A stretch of DNA of 64,000 nt from Streptomyces asoensis. GTDB lineage: Bacteria; Actinomycetota; Actinomycetes; Streptomycetales; Streptomycetaceae. Numbering within the stretch: position 1 is the first letter of the stretch; each line of letters starts with the position of its first letter. The position numbers and the translations under genes were made by a program. The DNA lies in the NCBI RefSeq assembly GCF_013085465.1, contig NZ_CP049838.1, positions 4,278,001 to 4,342,000 of the forward strand, in the 5' to 3' direction. Of the stretch, positions 8,808-16,939 are shown piece after piece. The notes beneath the pieces were generated by a model. That model did no database searches, was not told the origin of the DNA, and worked only from the letters and a program-made list of their open reading frames with translations.

Positions 8808-9845
8808 ATGACGAGCATGTCGAGGGCGAGAGTGGCCCGGCGCATCGCGGCCGGCGCGGCCTACGGCGGCGGCGGCATCGGACTGGCCGGGGCGGCGGCG
8901 GTAGGGCTGGTGCTGGCGGAGGTGCATCTGGCGCGGCGCCAGGTGAACAACGGGGCGCATCCCCACGTCCCCCAGGCGGACGGCCGCTACGGCCTCGCCT
9001 ACGACGCACCCGGGCCCGGCAAGGAACCCCTGCGTCTGACGATGCTGGGCGACTCCACGGCGGCCGGCCAGGGCGTCCACCGCTCCGGGCAGACCCCGGG
9101 CGCACTGCTGGCCTCGGGCCTGGCGGCGGTCGCCGAGCGCCCCGTGGAGCTTCGCAACGTGGCGCTCCCGGGCGCGCAGTCCGACGATCTCGACCGGCAG
9201 GTCATGCTGGTCCTCGCGGACTCCGACCGGGTGCCCGACGTCTGCGTGATCATGATCGGCGCGAACGACGTGACCCATCGGATGCCGGCCACCCGCTCGG
9301 TCCGCCACCTGTCCTCGGCGGTACGACGGCTGCGCACGGCCGGCGCCGAGGTCGTCGTCGGCACCTGCCCCGACCTGGGCACGATCGAGCCGGTCCAGCA
9401 GCCGCTGCGCTGGCTGGCCCGCCGGGCCTCACGTCAGCTGGCGGCCGCCCAGACGATCGGCACCGTCGAGCAGGGCGGCCGCACGGTCTCCCTGGGCGAC
9501 CTGCTGGGCCCCGAGTTCGAGGCCAACCCGCGCGAGTTGTTCGGCCCCGACCACTACCACCCCTCGGCGGAGGGGTACGCGACGGCGGCGATGGCGATAC
9601 TCCCCACGGTCTGCGCGGCCCTCGGCCTCTGGCCGGCGGAGGAGGAGCGCCCGGACGTCTCCCGCCGCGAGGGTTTCCTGCCGGTGGCCCGGGCAGCGGC
9701 GGAAGCGGCCTCGGAGGCCGGCACGGAAGTCGCCGCGGCGATGCCGACCGGCCCACGGGGTCCCTGGGCCCTGCTGAAGCGCCGCAGGCGGCGGCGGGTC
9801 TCGGAAACAGAACCCGCGTCCCCTGCCAGCCCGTCCGGCGTTTGA
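8808..9845 (+). CDS. SGNH/GDSL-family hydrolase
   Basis: A 345-residue esterase/lipase-fold protein. After a signal-anchor-like hydrophobic stretch (GGGGIGLAGAAAVGLVLAEV) it shows block I LGDSTAAG (catalytic Ser), block III GANDV and block V DHYHPSAEGY (catalytic Asp/His). A roughly 60-residue Ala-rich and basic tail follows. The likely setting is the membrane or cell surface; the substrate (acyl, acetyl or peptidoglycan ester) is unknown. The ATG at 8808 follows GAGGAGG. The stop codon lies within a dispersed intergenic repeat. Confidence 0.85.
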   Translation: MTSMSRARVARRIAAGAAYGGGGIGLAGAAAVGLVLAEVHLARRQVNNGAHPHVPQADGRYGLAYDAPGPGKEPLRLTMLGDSTAAGQGVHRSGQTPGALLASGLAAVAERPVELRNVALPGAQSDDLDRQVMLVLADSDRVPDVCVIMIGANDVTHRMPATRSVRHLSSAVRRLRTAGAEVVVGTCPDLGTIEPVQQPLRWLARRASRQLAAAQTIGTVEQGGRTVSLGDLLGPEFEANPRELFGPDHYHPSAEGYATAAMAILPTVCAALGLWPAEEERPDVSRREGFLPVARAAAEAASEAGTEVAAAMPTGPRGPWALLKRRRRRRVSETEPASPASPSGV

Positions 9846-9900
9846 GGACGAGGCCCCTCCAGGGCAGTCGGGGGTCTGGGGGCACGGCCCCCGGGTTCGG
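9830..9900 (+). repeat. Dispersed GC-rich intergenic repeat, copy 1
   Basis: It contains the module CCCGTCCGGCGTTTGAGG continuing into ACGAGGCC, then GGGGTCTGGGGGC with a C-run complement forming a hairpin. A second copy lies at 43626-43708 in the opposite orientation. The first module includes the last codons and stop of the SGNH hydrolase. Confidence 0.7.
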
Positions 9901-9946
9901 CACGCCACCCCACCCGCACGAATCCGCGTCCAACCGCCGGAGGCCC

Positions 9947-9963
9947 AAGCAAGCGCTTAGTAA
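9947..9963. promoter_or_regulatory. Possible TetR-type operator upstream of the thiolase
   Basis: The palindrome AAGCGCTT (9951-9958), preceded by a further AAGC, lies about 105 bases before the thiolase start in a GC-rich spacer. Similar sites occur upstream of actinobacterial fatty-acid genes controlled by FadR-like TetR proteins; the match is inferred from memory. Confidence 0.35.
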
Positions 9964-10067
9964 ATTGCGGTCAGGGTCACACCGTCACCCCCGTGACCCA
10001 GCCCATACGTACGGGTAACTTCCCAGACAGCCGTGCCCGTACGAACCCCCTCGCCAATGGAGCCGTG

Positions 10068-11288
10068 ATGCCCGAAGCCGTCATCGTCTCGACCGCCCGC
10101 TCCCCCATCGGCCGCGCTTTCAAGGGCTCCCTGAAGGACCTGCGCCCGGACGACCTCACCGCCACGATCATCCAGGCGGCCCTCGCCAAGGTCCCCGAGC
10201 TGGACCCGAGGGACATCGACGACCTGATGCTCGGCTGCGGCCTGCCCGGCGGCGAGCAGGGCAACAACCTCGGCCGCATCGTGGCGGTGCAGATGGGGAT
10301 GGACCACCTCCCCGGCTGCACGATCACCCGCTACTGTTCCTCGTCCCTCCAGACCAGCCGGATGGCCCTGCACGCCATCAAGGCCGGCGAGGGCGACGTC
10401 TTCATCTCGGCCGGCGTCGAGCTGGTCTCCCGGTTCGCCAAGGGCAACTCCGACAGCCTGCCCGACACGCGCAACCCGTTCTTCGCCGAGGCCGAGGCCC
10501 GCACCGCGGCCGTCGCCGCGCAGGAGGGCACCACCTGGCACGACCCGCGCGAGGACGGCCTCGTCCCGGACGCGTACATCGCGATGGGCCAGACCGCCGA
10601 GAACCTCGCCCGCCTCAAGGGCGTCACCCGTCAGGACATGGACGAGTTCGGCGTCCGCTCGCAGAACCTCGCCGAGGAAGCCATCAAGAACGGCTTCTGG
10701 GAGCGGGAGATCACCCCGGTGACGCTCCCCGACGGCACGGTCGTCAGCAAGGACGACGGCCCGCGGGCCGGCGTCACACTGGAGGGCGTCCAGGGCCTGA
10801 AGCCGGTCTTCCGCCCCGACGGCATGGTCACCGCCGCCAACTGCTGCCCGCTGAACGACGGTGCCGCCGCGGTCGTCGTCATGAGCGACACCAAGGCCCG
10901 CGAGCTCGGCCTCACCCCGCTCGCCCGCATCGTGTCGACCGGCGTCTCCGGCCTGTCCCCCGAGATCATGGGCCTGGGCCCGGTCGAGGCGAGCAACCAG
11001 GCCCTGCGCCGGGCCGGTCTCACCATCGACGACATCGACCTGGTCGAGATCAACGAGGCGTTCGCCGCCCAGGTGATCCCCTCCTACCGCGAGCTCGGCA
11101 TCGACCTGGACAAGCTGAACGTCAACGGCGGCGCCATCGCCGTCGGCCACCCCTTCGGCATGACGGGCGCCCGCATCACCGGCACGCTCATCAACTCCCT
11201 CCAGTTCCACGACAAGCAGTTCGGTCTGGAGACGATGTGCGTCGGCGGCGGCCAGGGCATGGCGATGGTCATCGAGCGCCTGAGCTGA
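10068..11288 (+). CDS. Acetyl-CoA C-acyltransferase (thiolase)
   Basis: A 406-residue enzyme, full length for the family, that cleaves 3-ketoacyl-CoA or condenses acetyl-CoA. Visible motifs are the N-terminal [11 protein letters not shown], the nucleophile region [14 protein letters not shown] (Cys), the second region [28 protein letters not shown] (His) and the C-terminal [11 protein letters not shown] (second Cys). The ATG at 10068 has GGAG just upstream; an in-frame GTG at 9993 would add 25 unrelated residues. A degradative fatty-acid role is more likely than biosynthesis because no other acetoacetyl-CoA genes are nearby. Confidence 0.92.
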   Translation: MPEAVIVSTARSPIGRAFKGSLKDLRPDDLTATIIQAALAKVPELDPRDIDDLMLGCGLPGGEQGNNLGRIVAVQMGMDHLPGCTITRYCSSSLQTSRMALHAIKAGEGDVFISAGVELVSRFAKGNSDSLPDTRNPFFAEAEARTAAVAAQEGTTWHDPREDGLVPDAYIAMGQTAENLARLKGVTRQDMDEFGVRSQNLAEEAIKNGFWEREITPVTLPDGTVVSKDDGPRAGVTLEGVQGLKPVFRPDGMVTAANCCPLNDGAAAVVVMSDTKARELGLTPLARIVSTGVSGLSPEIMGLGPVEASNQALRRAGLTIDDIDLVEINEAFAAQVIPSYRELGIDLDKLNVNGGAIAVGHPFGMTGARITGTLINSLQFHDKQFGLETMCVGGGQGMAMVIERLS

Positions 11289-11352
11289 GCACCCGAACCG
11301 GGGTCCTCGACGGGGCCCCTGCGTAACCGTTTCAGCACCTGCCGTGACGGAT

Positions 11353-11393
11353 CGGCCCGGAGTCCGGAAAGCCCCTGGATTCCGGGCCGTTTT
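11353..11393 (+). terminator. Rho-independent terminator of the thiolase gene
   Basis: A nine-base stem CGGCCCGGA/TCCGGGCCG is followed at once by TTTTG, an unusually classical intrinsic terminator for this GC-rich sequence. Confidence 0.75.
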
Positions 11394-11585
11394 GTGATCC
11401 AATCTCCCCCAGGATGTGACCTATCTCCCTCCCCGGAGGGATTTACGCAGCTCAGCGCCTTTCAGCACCAAACTCCAGGCCCAAACTCCTGCCCGTTTCG
11501 TGACGTTACGCACTGACAGCTGGATAGTCCGCCCTTCAAGCTGATGTAGGAAGTCGGGGGTCGACTTTGAACCGGGAGTACGTCA

Positions 11586-12395
11586 GTGAGCGCCATGCCG
11601 ATCGCCTTGCTGGTCACCACGGCCGCCACGGGCGCCGTGGGCGTCGCCGTCCTGCGCACCCTCTTGCAGTTGCGCCGGCAGGTGGCCGCCCTGCACACCC
11701 AGCTCGCCAAGGACGCCAGGAACGCCGAGGAGACCGCCGCCGAACTGCGCGGCTTCGTCCCGGCCGCCCGCGGAACGGCCGACGCGGCCGAGATACGCGC
11801 CGCCGTCGCCGAGGCGCTCGCGGAGGAGCGGGAGCGGGAGCTGGCCGAGGCACGCGCCTTCTGGGCCGCCCAGGAGGCCCGTGACGCCTCCGACACGCCC
11901 ACTCTGCTGGGACTCCCGGACAGCGAGCTGTTCCTGCCCCGTCAGGCCGACTTCGTGGGCCTGGAGCCCCTGGAGTCGGTGAGCGAGCCGGCCTCGGACG
12001 CCGACGAGTTCGCCGGGGACTCCGCCGAACTGGCCGCGGCCCGCCGCCGTCACCCGTCCCACCCCGACTTCGTACCGGTCCAGTCACCGGTCGTGAACGA
12101 CCATGAGCGCACGGTGGCGACGCTCGAGGAACTGGCCGCGTCCCAGATCGAACTGACCGACGTCCGACCGGGTCCGCTCGGCACCCTCGACGTCTATGTC
12201 TTCGCCGACGGCACCACCCTGTGCATGACCCCGGGCCACCGCGAGACGGCGGAACGCCTCGCCGCGGCCCTCACCGCGGGCGAGACGCCGTTCCTGCTGG
12301 GCGGCTCGGGCATCTCGGGCGCGTACACCCTGACGTTCCAGTGCGGCGCGGAGAACGTCTACATCCTGGCCGACCGGGTCATAGCGAGCCTGTGA
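11586..12395 (+). CDS. Membrane-anchored hypothetical protein with Ala/Glu-rich coiled coil
   Basis: 269 residues, not recognised as a named family. An N-terminal hydrophobic anchor (IALLVTTAATGAVGVAVLRT) is followed by about 100 residues of Ala/Glu/Arg-rich helix (AVAEALAEERERELAEARA), a linker, and a conserved-looking C-terminal domain (TLCMTPGHRETAERLAAALT, then YTLTFQCGAENVYILADRV). The GTG at 11586 follows GGGAG by seven bases. Its stop is only three bases from the convergent gene's stop. Confidence 0.65.
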   Translation: MSAMPIALLVTTAATGAVGVAVLRTLLQLRRQVAALHTQLAKDARNAEETAAELRGFVPAARGTADAAEIRAAVAEALAEERERELAEARAFWAAQEARDASDTPTLLGLPDSELFLPRQADFVGLEPLESVSEPASDADEFAGDSAELAAARRRHPSHPDFVPVQSPVVNDHERTVATLEELAASQIELTDVRPGPLGTLDVYVFADGTTLCMTPGHRETAERLAAALTAGETPFLLGGSGISGAYTLTFQCGAENVYILADRVIASL

Positions 12396-12398
12396 GGC

Positions 12399-12710
12399 TC
12401 ACACACCCGCCCGCTTCTGCGCCTGCGCCACCAACTCCAGAGCTTCCTCGACCTGGCCCTCGTCCGTGAGCACGAGGGCCAAGTCGTGCGCCGCGACGGT
12501 GATTTGGTCGGCGGCGGCGAACATCCCGGCGTCCGGCATCTCGCGCGGCAGCGCTCCGGGCTCCTCGATGAGCTGCGCGCGCCGGACCAATTCCCTGGCG
12601 AGCGCCAGCGCCTCCGCGGCCGCGCCTCTCTGGAGCCGGCTCTGCGAAGCAGCGCGCAGACGGTCGGCGAAGTGGTCCACCGCACGGGTCAGGGACGTCG
12701 TATCAGCCAC
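12399..12710 (-). CDS. Small helical hypothetical protein
   Basis: 103 residues, Ala/Leu/Glu-rich and predicted all-helical (VDHFADRLRAAS, ALALARELVRRAQ, LVLTDEGQVEEALEL). No known motif. It is retained as a gene because it lies between well-supported genes in a syntenic block and its composition is like theirs. Confidence 0.55.
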   Translation of the reverse strand: MADTTSLTRAVDHFADRLRAASQSRLQRGAAAEALALARELVRRAQLIEEPGALPREMPDAGMFAAADQITVAAHDLALVLTDEGQVEEALELVAQAQKRAGV

Positions 12711-12814
12711 GCCGCGAGACTACGCGTCGCACCGGGACTGTTGCCAACGGGCGAACACTCAGGCACCGTGACCTGAAGGACCGGCTTACATCCCCTTTGC
12801 TACCGGAGGCGCCG

Positions 12815-13042
12815 ATGTCCCATGTCCTCTCCGAGGAGACCCACCGCAACATACTGGCCCGCATCCCCCATTGCACCGGTCGTGAAGTCACCGACTGGCT
12901 GCGCACCGTCGACGAAGGCCCCGCTCTCCGCTTCGAGGAGAAGGTCAGCTGGCTGCGCGCCGAGCACAACCTCGCGTACGGCCACGCCAAGGCGATCATC
13001 CACGAGTACGACCTGAGGAGGGCCGCGCGCAAACTCCTCTAG
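12815..13042 (+). CDS. DUF4287-family small protein
   Basis: 75 residues: MSHVLSEETHRNILARIPHC, then GREVTDWLRTVDEG and FEEKVSWLRAEHNLAYGHAK. This pattern matches the DUF4287 family of small helical proteins of unknown function, sometimes found fused to DUF5655. GGAGG is five bases before the ATG at 12815; the open frame begins slightly upstream without a ribosome site. Confidence 0.75.
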   Translation: MSHVLSEETHRNILARIPHCTGREVTDWLRTVDEGPALRFEEKVSWLRAEHNLAYGHAKAIIHEYDLRRAARKLL

Positions 13043-13073
13043 CGCGCACGCGACACACCACCCTACGGACACG

Positions 13074-13111
13074 GAGAAGGGCCCCGGGATCGGAATCCCG
13101 GGGCCCTTCTC
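13074..13111. terminator. Bidirectional terminator hairpin
   Basis: A perfect 17-base inverted repeat (13074-13090 and 13095-13111) around a CGGA loop, between convergent genes ending at 13042 and 13154. Confidence 0.85.
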
Positions 13112-13153
13112 GCTGTCTGGGTGGCTCGCGCCCGGTCGCCCGGTCGCGGTCGC

Positions 13154-14047
13154 TCAGTCGCTGTTGAGGATCGAGAGGAGTCGCAGGAACTCCATGTAGA
13201 TCCAGACCAGCGTCAGCGTGAGGCCGAAGGCGGCGAGCCAGGCCTCCTCGCGCGGGGCGCCGTACGCGATGCCGTCCTCGACCTGCTTGAAGTCGAGGGC
13301 GAGGAAGCAGGCGCCGAGCAGGATGCCGATGACACCGAACACGATGCCGAGCGGACCGCTGCGGAAGCCGAGGCCGTCGCCGCCGCCGAAGACGGTGAAC
13401 AGCAGGTTCACGGCCATCAGCAGGACGAAGCCGAGCGCGGCGGCCATCACGAAGCCGTAGAAGCGGCGGTTGACGCGGATCCAGCCGGCCTTGTACGCCA
13501 CGAGCACGCCGGCGAAGACCGCCATGGTGCCCATCACCGCCTGGGCGACGACGCCGTCCGCGATGTACGTGGAGACCGCGCTGGAGATCACGCCGAGGAA
13601 GACGCCCTCGAGGGCGGCGTACGACAGGATCAGCGCGGGAGCCGCGCGGCGCTTGAACGACTGGATCAGGGCCAGCACCATGGCGACCAGACCGGCGCCG
13701 ATGGCGATGCCGTACGACTTGCCGATGTTGGCCTCGTCGACGGGCAGCAGCACCCAGGACAGCACCGCGGTGACGACCACGATGCCGAGCGTGGTCGCGG
13801 TGCGCGCGACGACGTCGTCCATGGTCATCCGGCCGGTGGCGGCCGGGGCCTGCGGCGGGGCGCCGTGCTGAAGGTCCTGCTGGGCGTAAGGGTTCTGCGC
13901 GTACGGGTTGCCGGCCTGCTGGGCGTAGGGGTTGCCCTGCTGCGTGCCGACTGCGGGTCCCCCGGCCTGCGGCGCGGCGTTGAAGCCCGCGTAGCCGTTG
14001 TCGCGGCTGAACCCCCGTCGCGAGAAGACCGGGTTTCTGCTCCTCAT
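13154..14047 (-). CDS. Bax inhibitor-1 / YccA-family membrane protein
   Basis: 297 residues. The first 90 are Gln/Asn/Tyr/Pro-rich with repeats of NPYAQ, probably disordered and cytoplasmic. Seven hydrophobic segments follow (for example GIVVVTAVLSWVLLP and VMGTMAVFAGVLVAYKAG). The C-terminal part ends LVWIYMEFLRLLSILNSD, typical of the BI-1/YccA family, which forms pH-sensitive calcium leak channels in some bacteria. The ATG at 14047 follows GGAGGAG. Confidence 0.85.
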   Translation of the reverse strand: MRSRNPVFSRRGFSRDNGYAGFNAAPQAGGPAVGTQQGNPYAQQAGNPYAQNPYAQQDLQHGAPPQAPAATGRMTMDDVVARTATTLGIVVVTAVLSWVLLPVDEANIGKSYGIAIGAGLVAMVLALIQSFKRRAAPALILSYAALEGVFLGVISSAVSTYIADGVVAQAVMGTMAVFAGVLVAYKAGWIRVNRRFYGFVMAAALGFVLLMAVNLLFTVFGGGDGLGFRSGPLGIVFGVIGILLGACFLALDFKQVEDGIAYGAPREEAWLAAFGLTLTLVWIYMEFLRLLSILNSD

Positions 14048-14299
14048 TGCACTCCTCCGTGGCCACACTGCGCGGCCTTGAGCTCAAGGGTAATGGGTAG
14101 GCAAAGGATTGACCCTAGTGCTTGGGGAGGATCTTTCCCGCTTGCTGCTGACCAACACGCTACGTGGCGTCGTGATTCCCGGCACAGGAGGGCCGTATTC
14201 ATGACCAAGCCGCGACATGGCCGGTACCGCGCGGTGATCGGACGGGCCAGGACAGGCCCGGACGGGCCCGGACGGGCCCAGAGAGAGCCCGCTGTCCGA

Positions 14300-15475
14300 T
14301 CACCCGAACGGGAACCCGGTGTACGCCTCGGCCAGGTCGGTCTCGGCGGCGCGGGAGGAGGCGATCCGCTCCAGCCGGGCCAGCTGGAGACGGTCCTCGA
14401 AGGGGGTGGCGTCGGGGGCGCGGTGCAGGAGGGTGGTCATGTCGTACGAGAACCGCTCGGCCTGCCACACTCGCCGCAGACAGGTCTCGGAGTAGGCGTC
14501 CAGGAGAGCGGTGGACCCCGTCTCCCCGCGGTGCGTCAGCGCCCGCGCGAAGGTCACGACGTCCCCGACGGCGAGGTTCAGCCCCTTCGCCCCGGTCGGC
14601 GGCACGATGTGGGCCGCGTCCCCGGCGAGGAAGAGCCGGCCGTGCCGCATGGGCTCGTGCACGTAGGAGCGCATGGGGGTGACCGACTTCTGGGTGATCG
14701 CCCCGCGCTCCAGTTTCCAGTCGTCGTCGGTCTCGAAGCGGCGCTCCAGCTCGTCCCAGATCTCCTCGTCCCCCCAGGCCTGCGCGTCCGTGCCCTCGGG
14801 CACCTGGAGGTAGAGCCGGGAGACGGACGGGGAGCGCATGGACAGCAGCGCGAAGCCGCGGTCGTGGCGGGCGTACACGAGCTCGTCGTGCGAGGGCGGC
14901 ACGTCGGCGAGGATGCCGAGCCAGCCGAAGGGGTACGTCCGCTCGAAGACACGGGTCTGTGCGGCCGGGACCGCCTGCCGGGCGACGCCCCAGAAGCCGT
15001 CGCAGCCCACGACGTAGTCGCACTCGAGGACGTCCTCGACGCCCTGGTGGCGGAAGCGGACCCGCGGGTGCTCGGTGTCGGCGTCCTCGACGGCCAGCGC
15101 CTCCGCCTCGAACAGCAGCGGGCCGCCGTCCTCGAGCTGGAGGGCGATGAGGTCCTTGCACACCTCGGTCTGCGCGTAGACCATCACGGACCGGCCGCCG
15201 GTGAGGGCGGGGAAGTCGACGCGATGACGCTGCCTGGCGAACCGCAGCTCTATGCCGTCGTGGCGCAGCCCCGCGCGATCCATGCGCTCCCCCGCGCCGG
15301 CCGCGCGCAGCACGTCCACCGTGCCCTGCTCCAGGATCCCGGCGCGCTGGCGCTGCTCGACATAGGCCCGGTCGCGGCTCTCCAGCACGACGGAGTCGAT
15401 ACCGGCGTTGTGCAGCAGACGGGCGAGGAGGAGGCCGGCGGGGCCGGCGCCGACGATGCCGACGGTGGTGCGCAT
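14300..15475 (-). CDS. pobA: 4-hydroxybenzoate 3-monooxygenase
   Basis: A 391-residue FAD enzyme that hydroxylates 4-hydroxybenzoate to protocatechuate with NADPH and oxygen. Motifs are GAGPAGLLLARLL (dinucleotide fold), VVGCDGFWGVAR (the DG motif) and FLAGDAAHIVPPTGAKG (the GD motif), all at the class A flavin hydroxylase positions. The active-site segment VMVYAQTEVCKDL is also present. Length matches the family. It lies downstream of bldA on the same strand and has its own promoter and operator. No pca genes or PobR are nearby. Confidence 0.92.
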   Translation of the reverse strand: MRTTVGIVGAGPAGLLLARLLHNAGIDSVVLESRDRAYVEQRQRAGILEQGTVDVLRAAGAGERMDRAGLRHDGIELRFARQRHRVDFPALTGGRSVMVYAQTEVCKDLIALQLEDGGPLLFEAEALAVEDADTEHPRVRFRHQGVEDVLECDYVVGCDGFWGVARQAVPAAQTRVFERTYPFGWLGILADVPPSHDELVYARHDRGFALLSMRSPSVSRLYLQVPEGTDAQAWGDEEIWDELERRFETDDDWKLERGAITQKSVTPMRSYVHEPMRHGRLFLAGDAAHIVPPTGAKGLNLAVGDVVTFARALTHRGETGSTALLDAYSETCLRRVWQAERFSYDMTTLLHRAPDATPFEDRLQLARLERIASSRAAETDLAEAYTGFPFG

Positions 15476-15486
15476 CGGGCGTTTCC

Positions 15487-15561
15487 CTTCACTGTTCGCA
15501 CAGTGAAGTTTTCTTCACTGTCTCGGGACGTGAGTCTGCGCCCCTGTCCACCGGGTGTCAA
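15487..15561 (-). promoter_or_regulatory. pobA promoter with overlapping repressor-type operator
   Basis: On the minus strand, -35 TTGACA (15561-15556), a 17-base spacer and -10 CAGACT (15538-15533) form a good vegetative-type promoter. Just downstream is a perfect inverted repeat CTTCACTGT/ACAGTGAAG (15487-15495 and 15500-15508), plus a third half-site TTCACTGT (15514-15521). Position and symmetry fit a repressor such as an IclR- or MarR-type PobR; the regulator is not in this window. Confidence 0.6.
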
Positions 15562-15642
15562 CGGTCGATACGCAGAGGGAGCCGGCCGCCACGGCGGTCA
15601 ATGCCTCGATGGAGGATGCAGCGAACGCCGAGACGTCGGAAG

Positions 15643-15726
15643 TGCCCAGAGCCGGACTTGAACCGGCACGCCCGCGAAGGGGCAGCGAGGTTTAAGCTCG
15701 CCGTGTCTGCATTCCACCATCTGGGC
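15643..15726 (-). tRNA. bldA: tRNA-Leu (anticodon TAA), bldA
   Basis: An 84-base class II tRNA. The acceptor stem GCCCAGA pairs with TCTGGGC (discriminator A), the T-arm contains GGTTCAAGTCC, there is a long variable arm, and the anticodon loop CTTAAAC puts TAA at 15694-15692. It decodes UUA, the rarest codon in Streptomyces. In S. coelicolor this tRNA is dispensable for growth but needed for aerial mycelium and many secondary metabolites. Location next to pobA matches bldA. CCA is not encoded. Confidence 0.96.
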
Positions 15727-15754
15727 AGGCCTGAGGGCTCCGTTTGAGCTTCCG

Positions 15755-15760
15755 ACCCTA
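15755..15760 (-). promoter_or_regulatory. Likely bldA -10 element
   Basis: TAGGGT on the minus strand begins 34 bases upstream of the tRNA 5' end, leaving a short leader for RNase P processing. The -35 region is not obvious; CTGTTC about 16 bases further upstream is the best candidate. Confidence 0.4.
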
Positions 15761-16117
15761 TCGGGATCCGTCCCTCGAACAGCGGAACAGCGGACCGATG
15801 TTGTCTTATTTTATTGACGTCTGAGGGTGCATCAGCACCTGGAACTGGCCATCTGCACTTGCCAGTAGCCTCGCGCGCGGCAACCGCTTGCGTATGCGGA
15901 ATGACGGAATTTCACCGTCCGAATGAGGTTGCTCCACCGGTTCTTGACGACCCGGCTCTCAGGGACGTGGGTCATCCCCAGGTATGACACGGCGGTCCAC
16001 CGTCCGACCCGAGGCTGCCTTCGGAACCGGAACAGCGGGTGACTACACGGCCGTCGGCGGCCAGGACGATGGTTCACGTCCCCAAGACTTGCCGTCGTCC
16101 CGTCAGGAGCCACGCCC
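15761..16117. other. Gene-free region upstream of bldA and the ABC transporter
   Basis: About 350 bases with no supported gene. It contains an AT-rich tract near 15800-15820 (TCTTATTTTATTGACG), highly unusual in this composition, and must contain the promoter of the ABC operon. A minus-strand open frame across 15832-16170 lacks a ribosome site and family features and overlaps the ABC start. Confidence 0.5.
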
Positions 16118-16888
<771 letters not shown>

Positions 16889-16939
16889 TCCCCCACCGGG
16901 ACCGACCGCTCGCCGACGAGCAGGACTGAGAAGAACCCC

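Noticed and set aside
11289..15475. Further TTA codons in minus-strand genes (TAA on the plus strand at 13887, 25726, 29813, 33467 and 56496)
   Set aside because: Each was checked against the reading frame of its gene and is out of frame (mostly part of Tyr codons).
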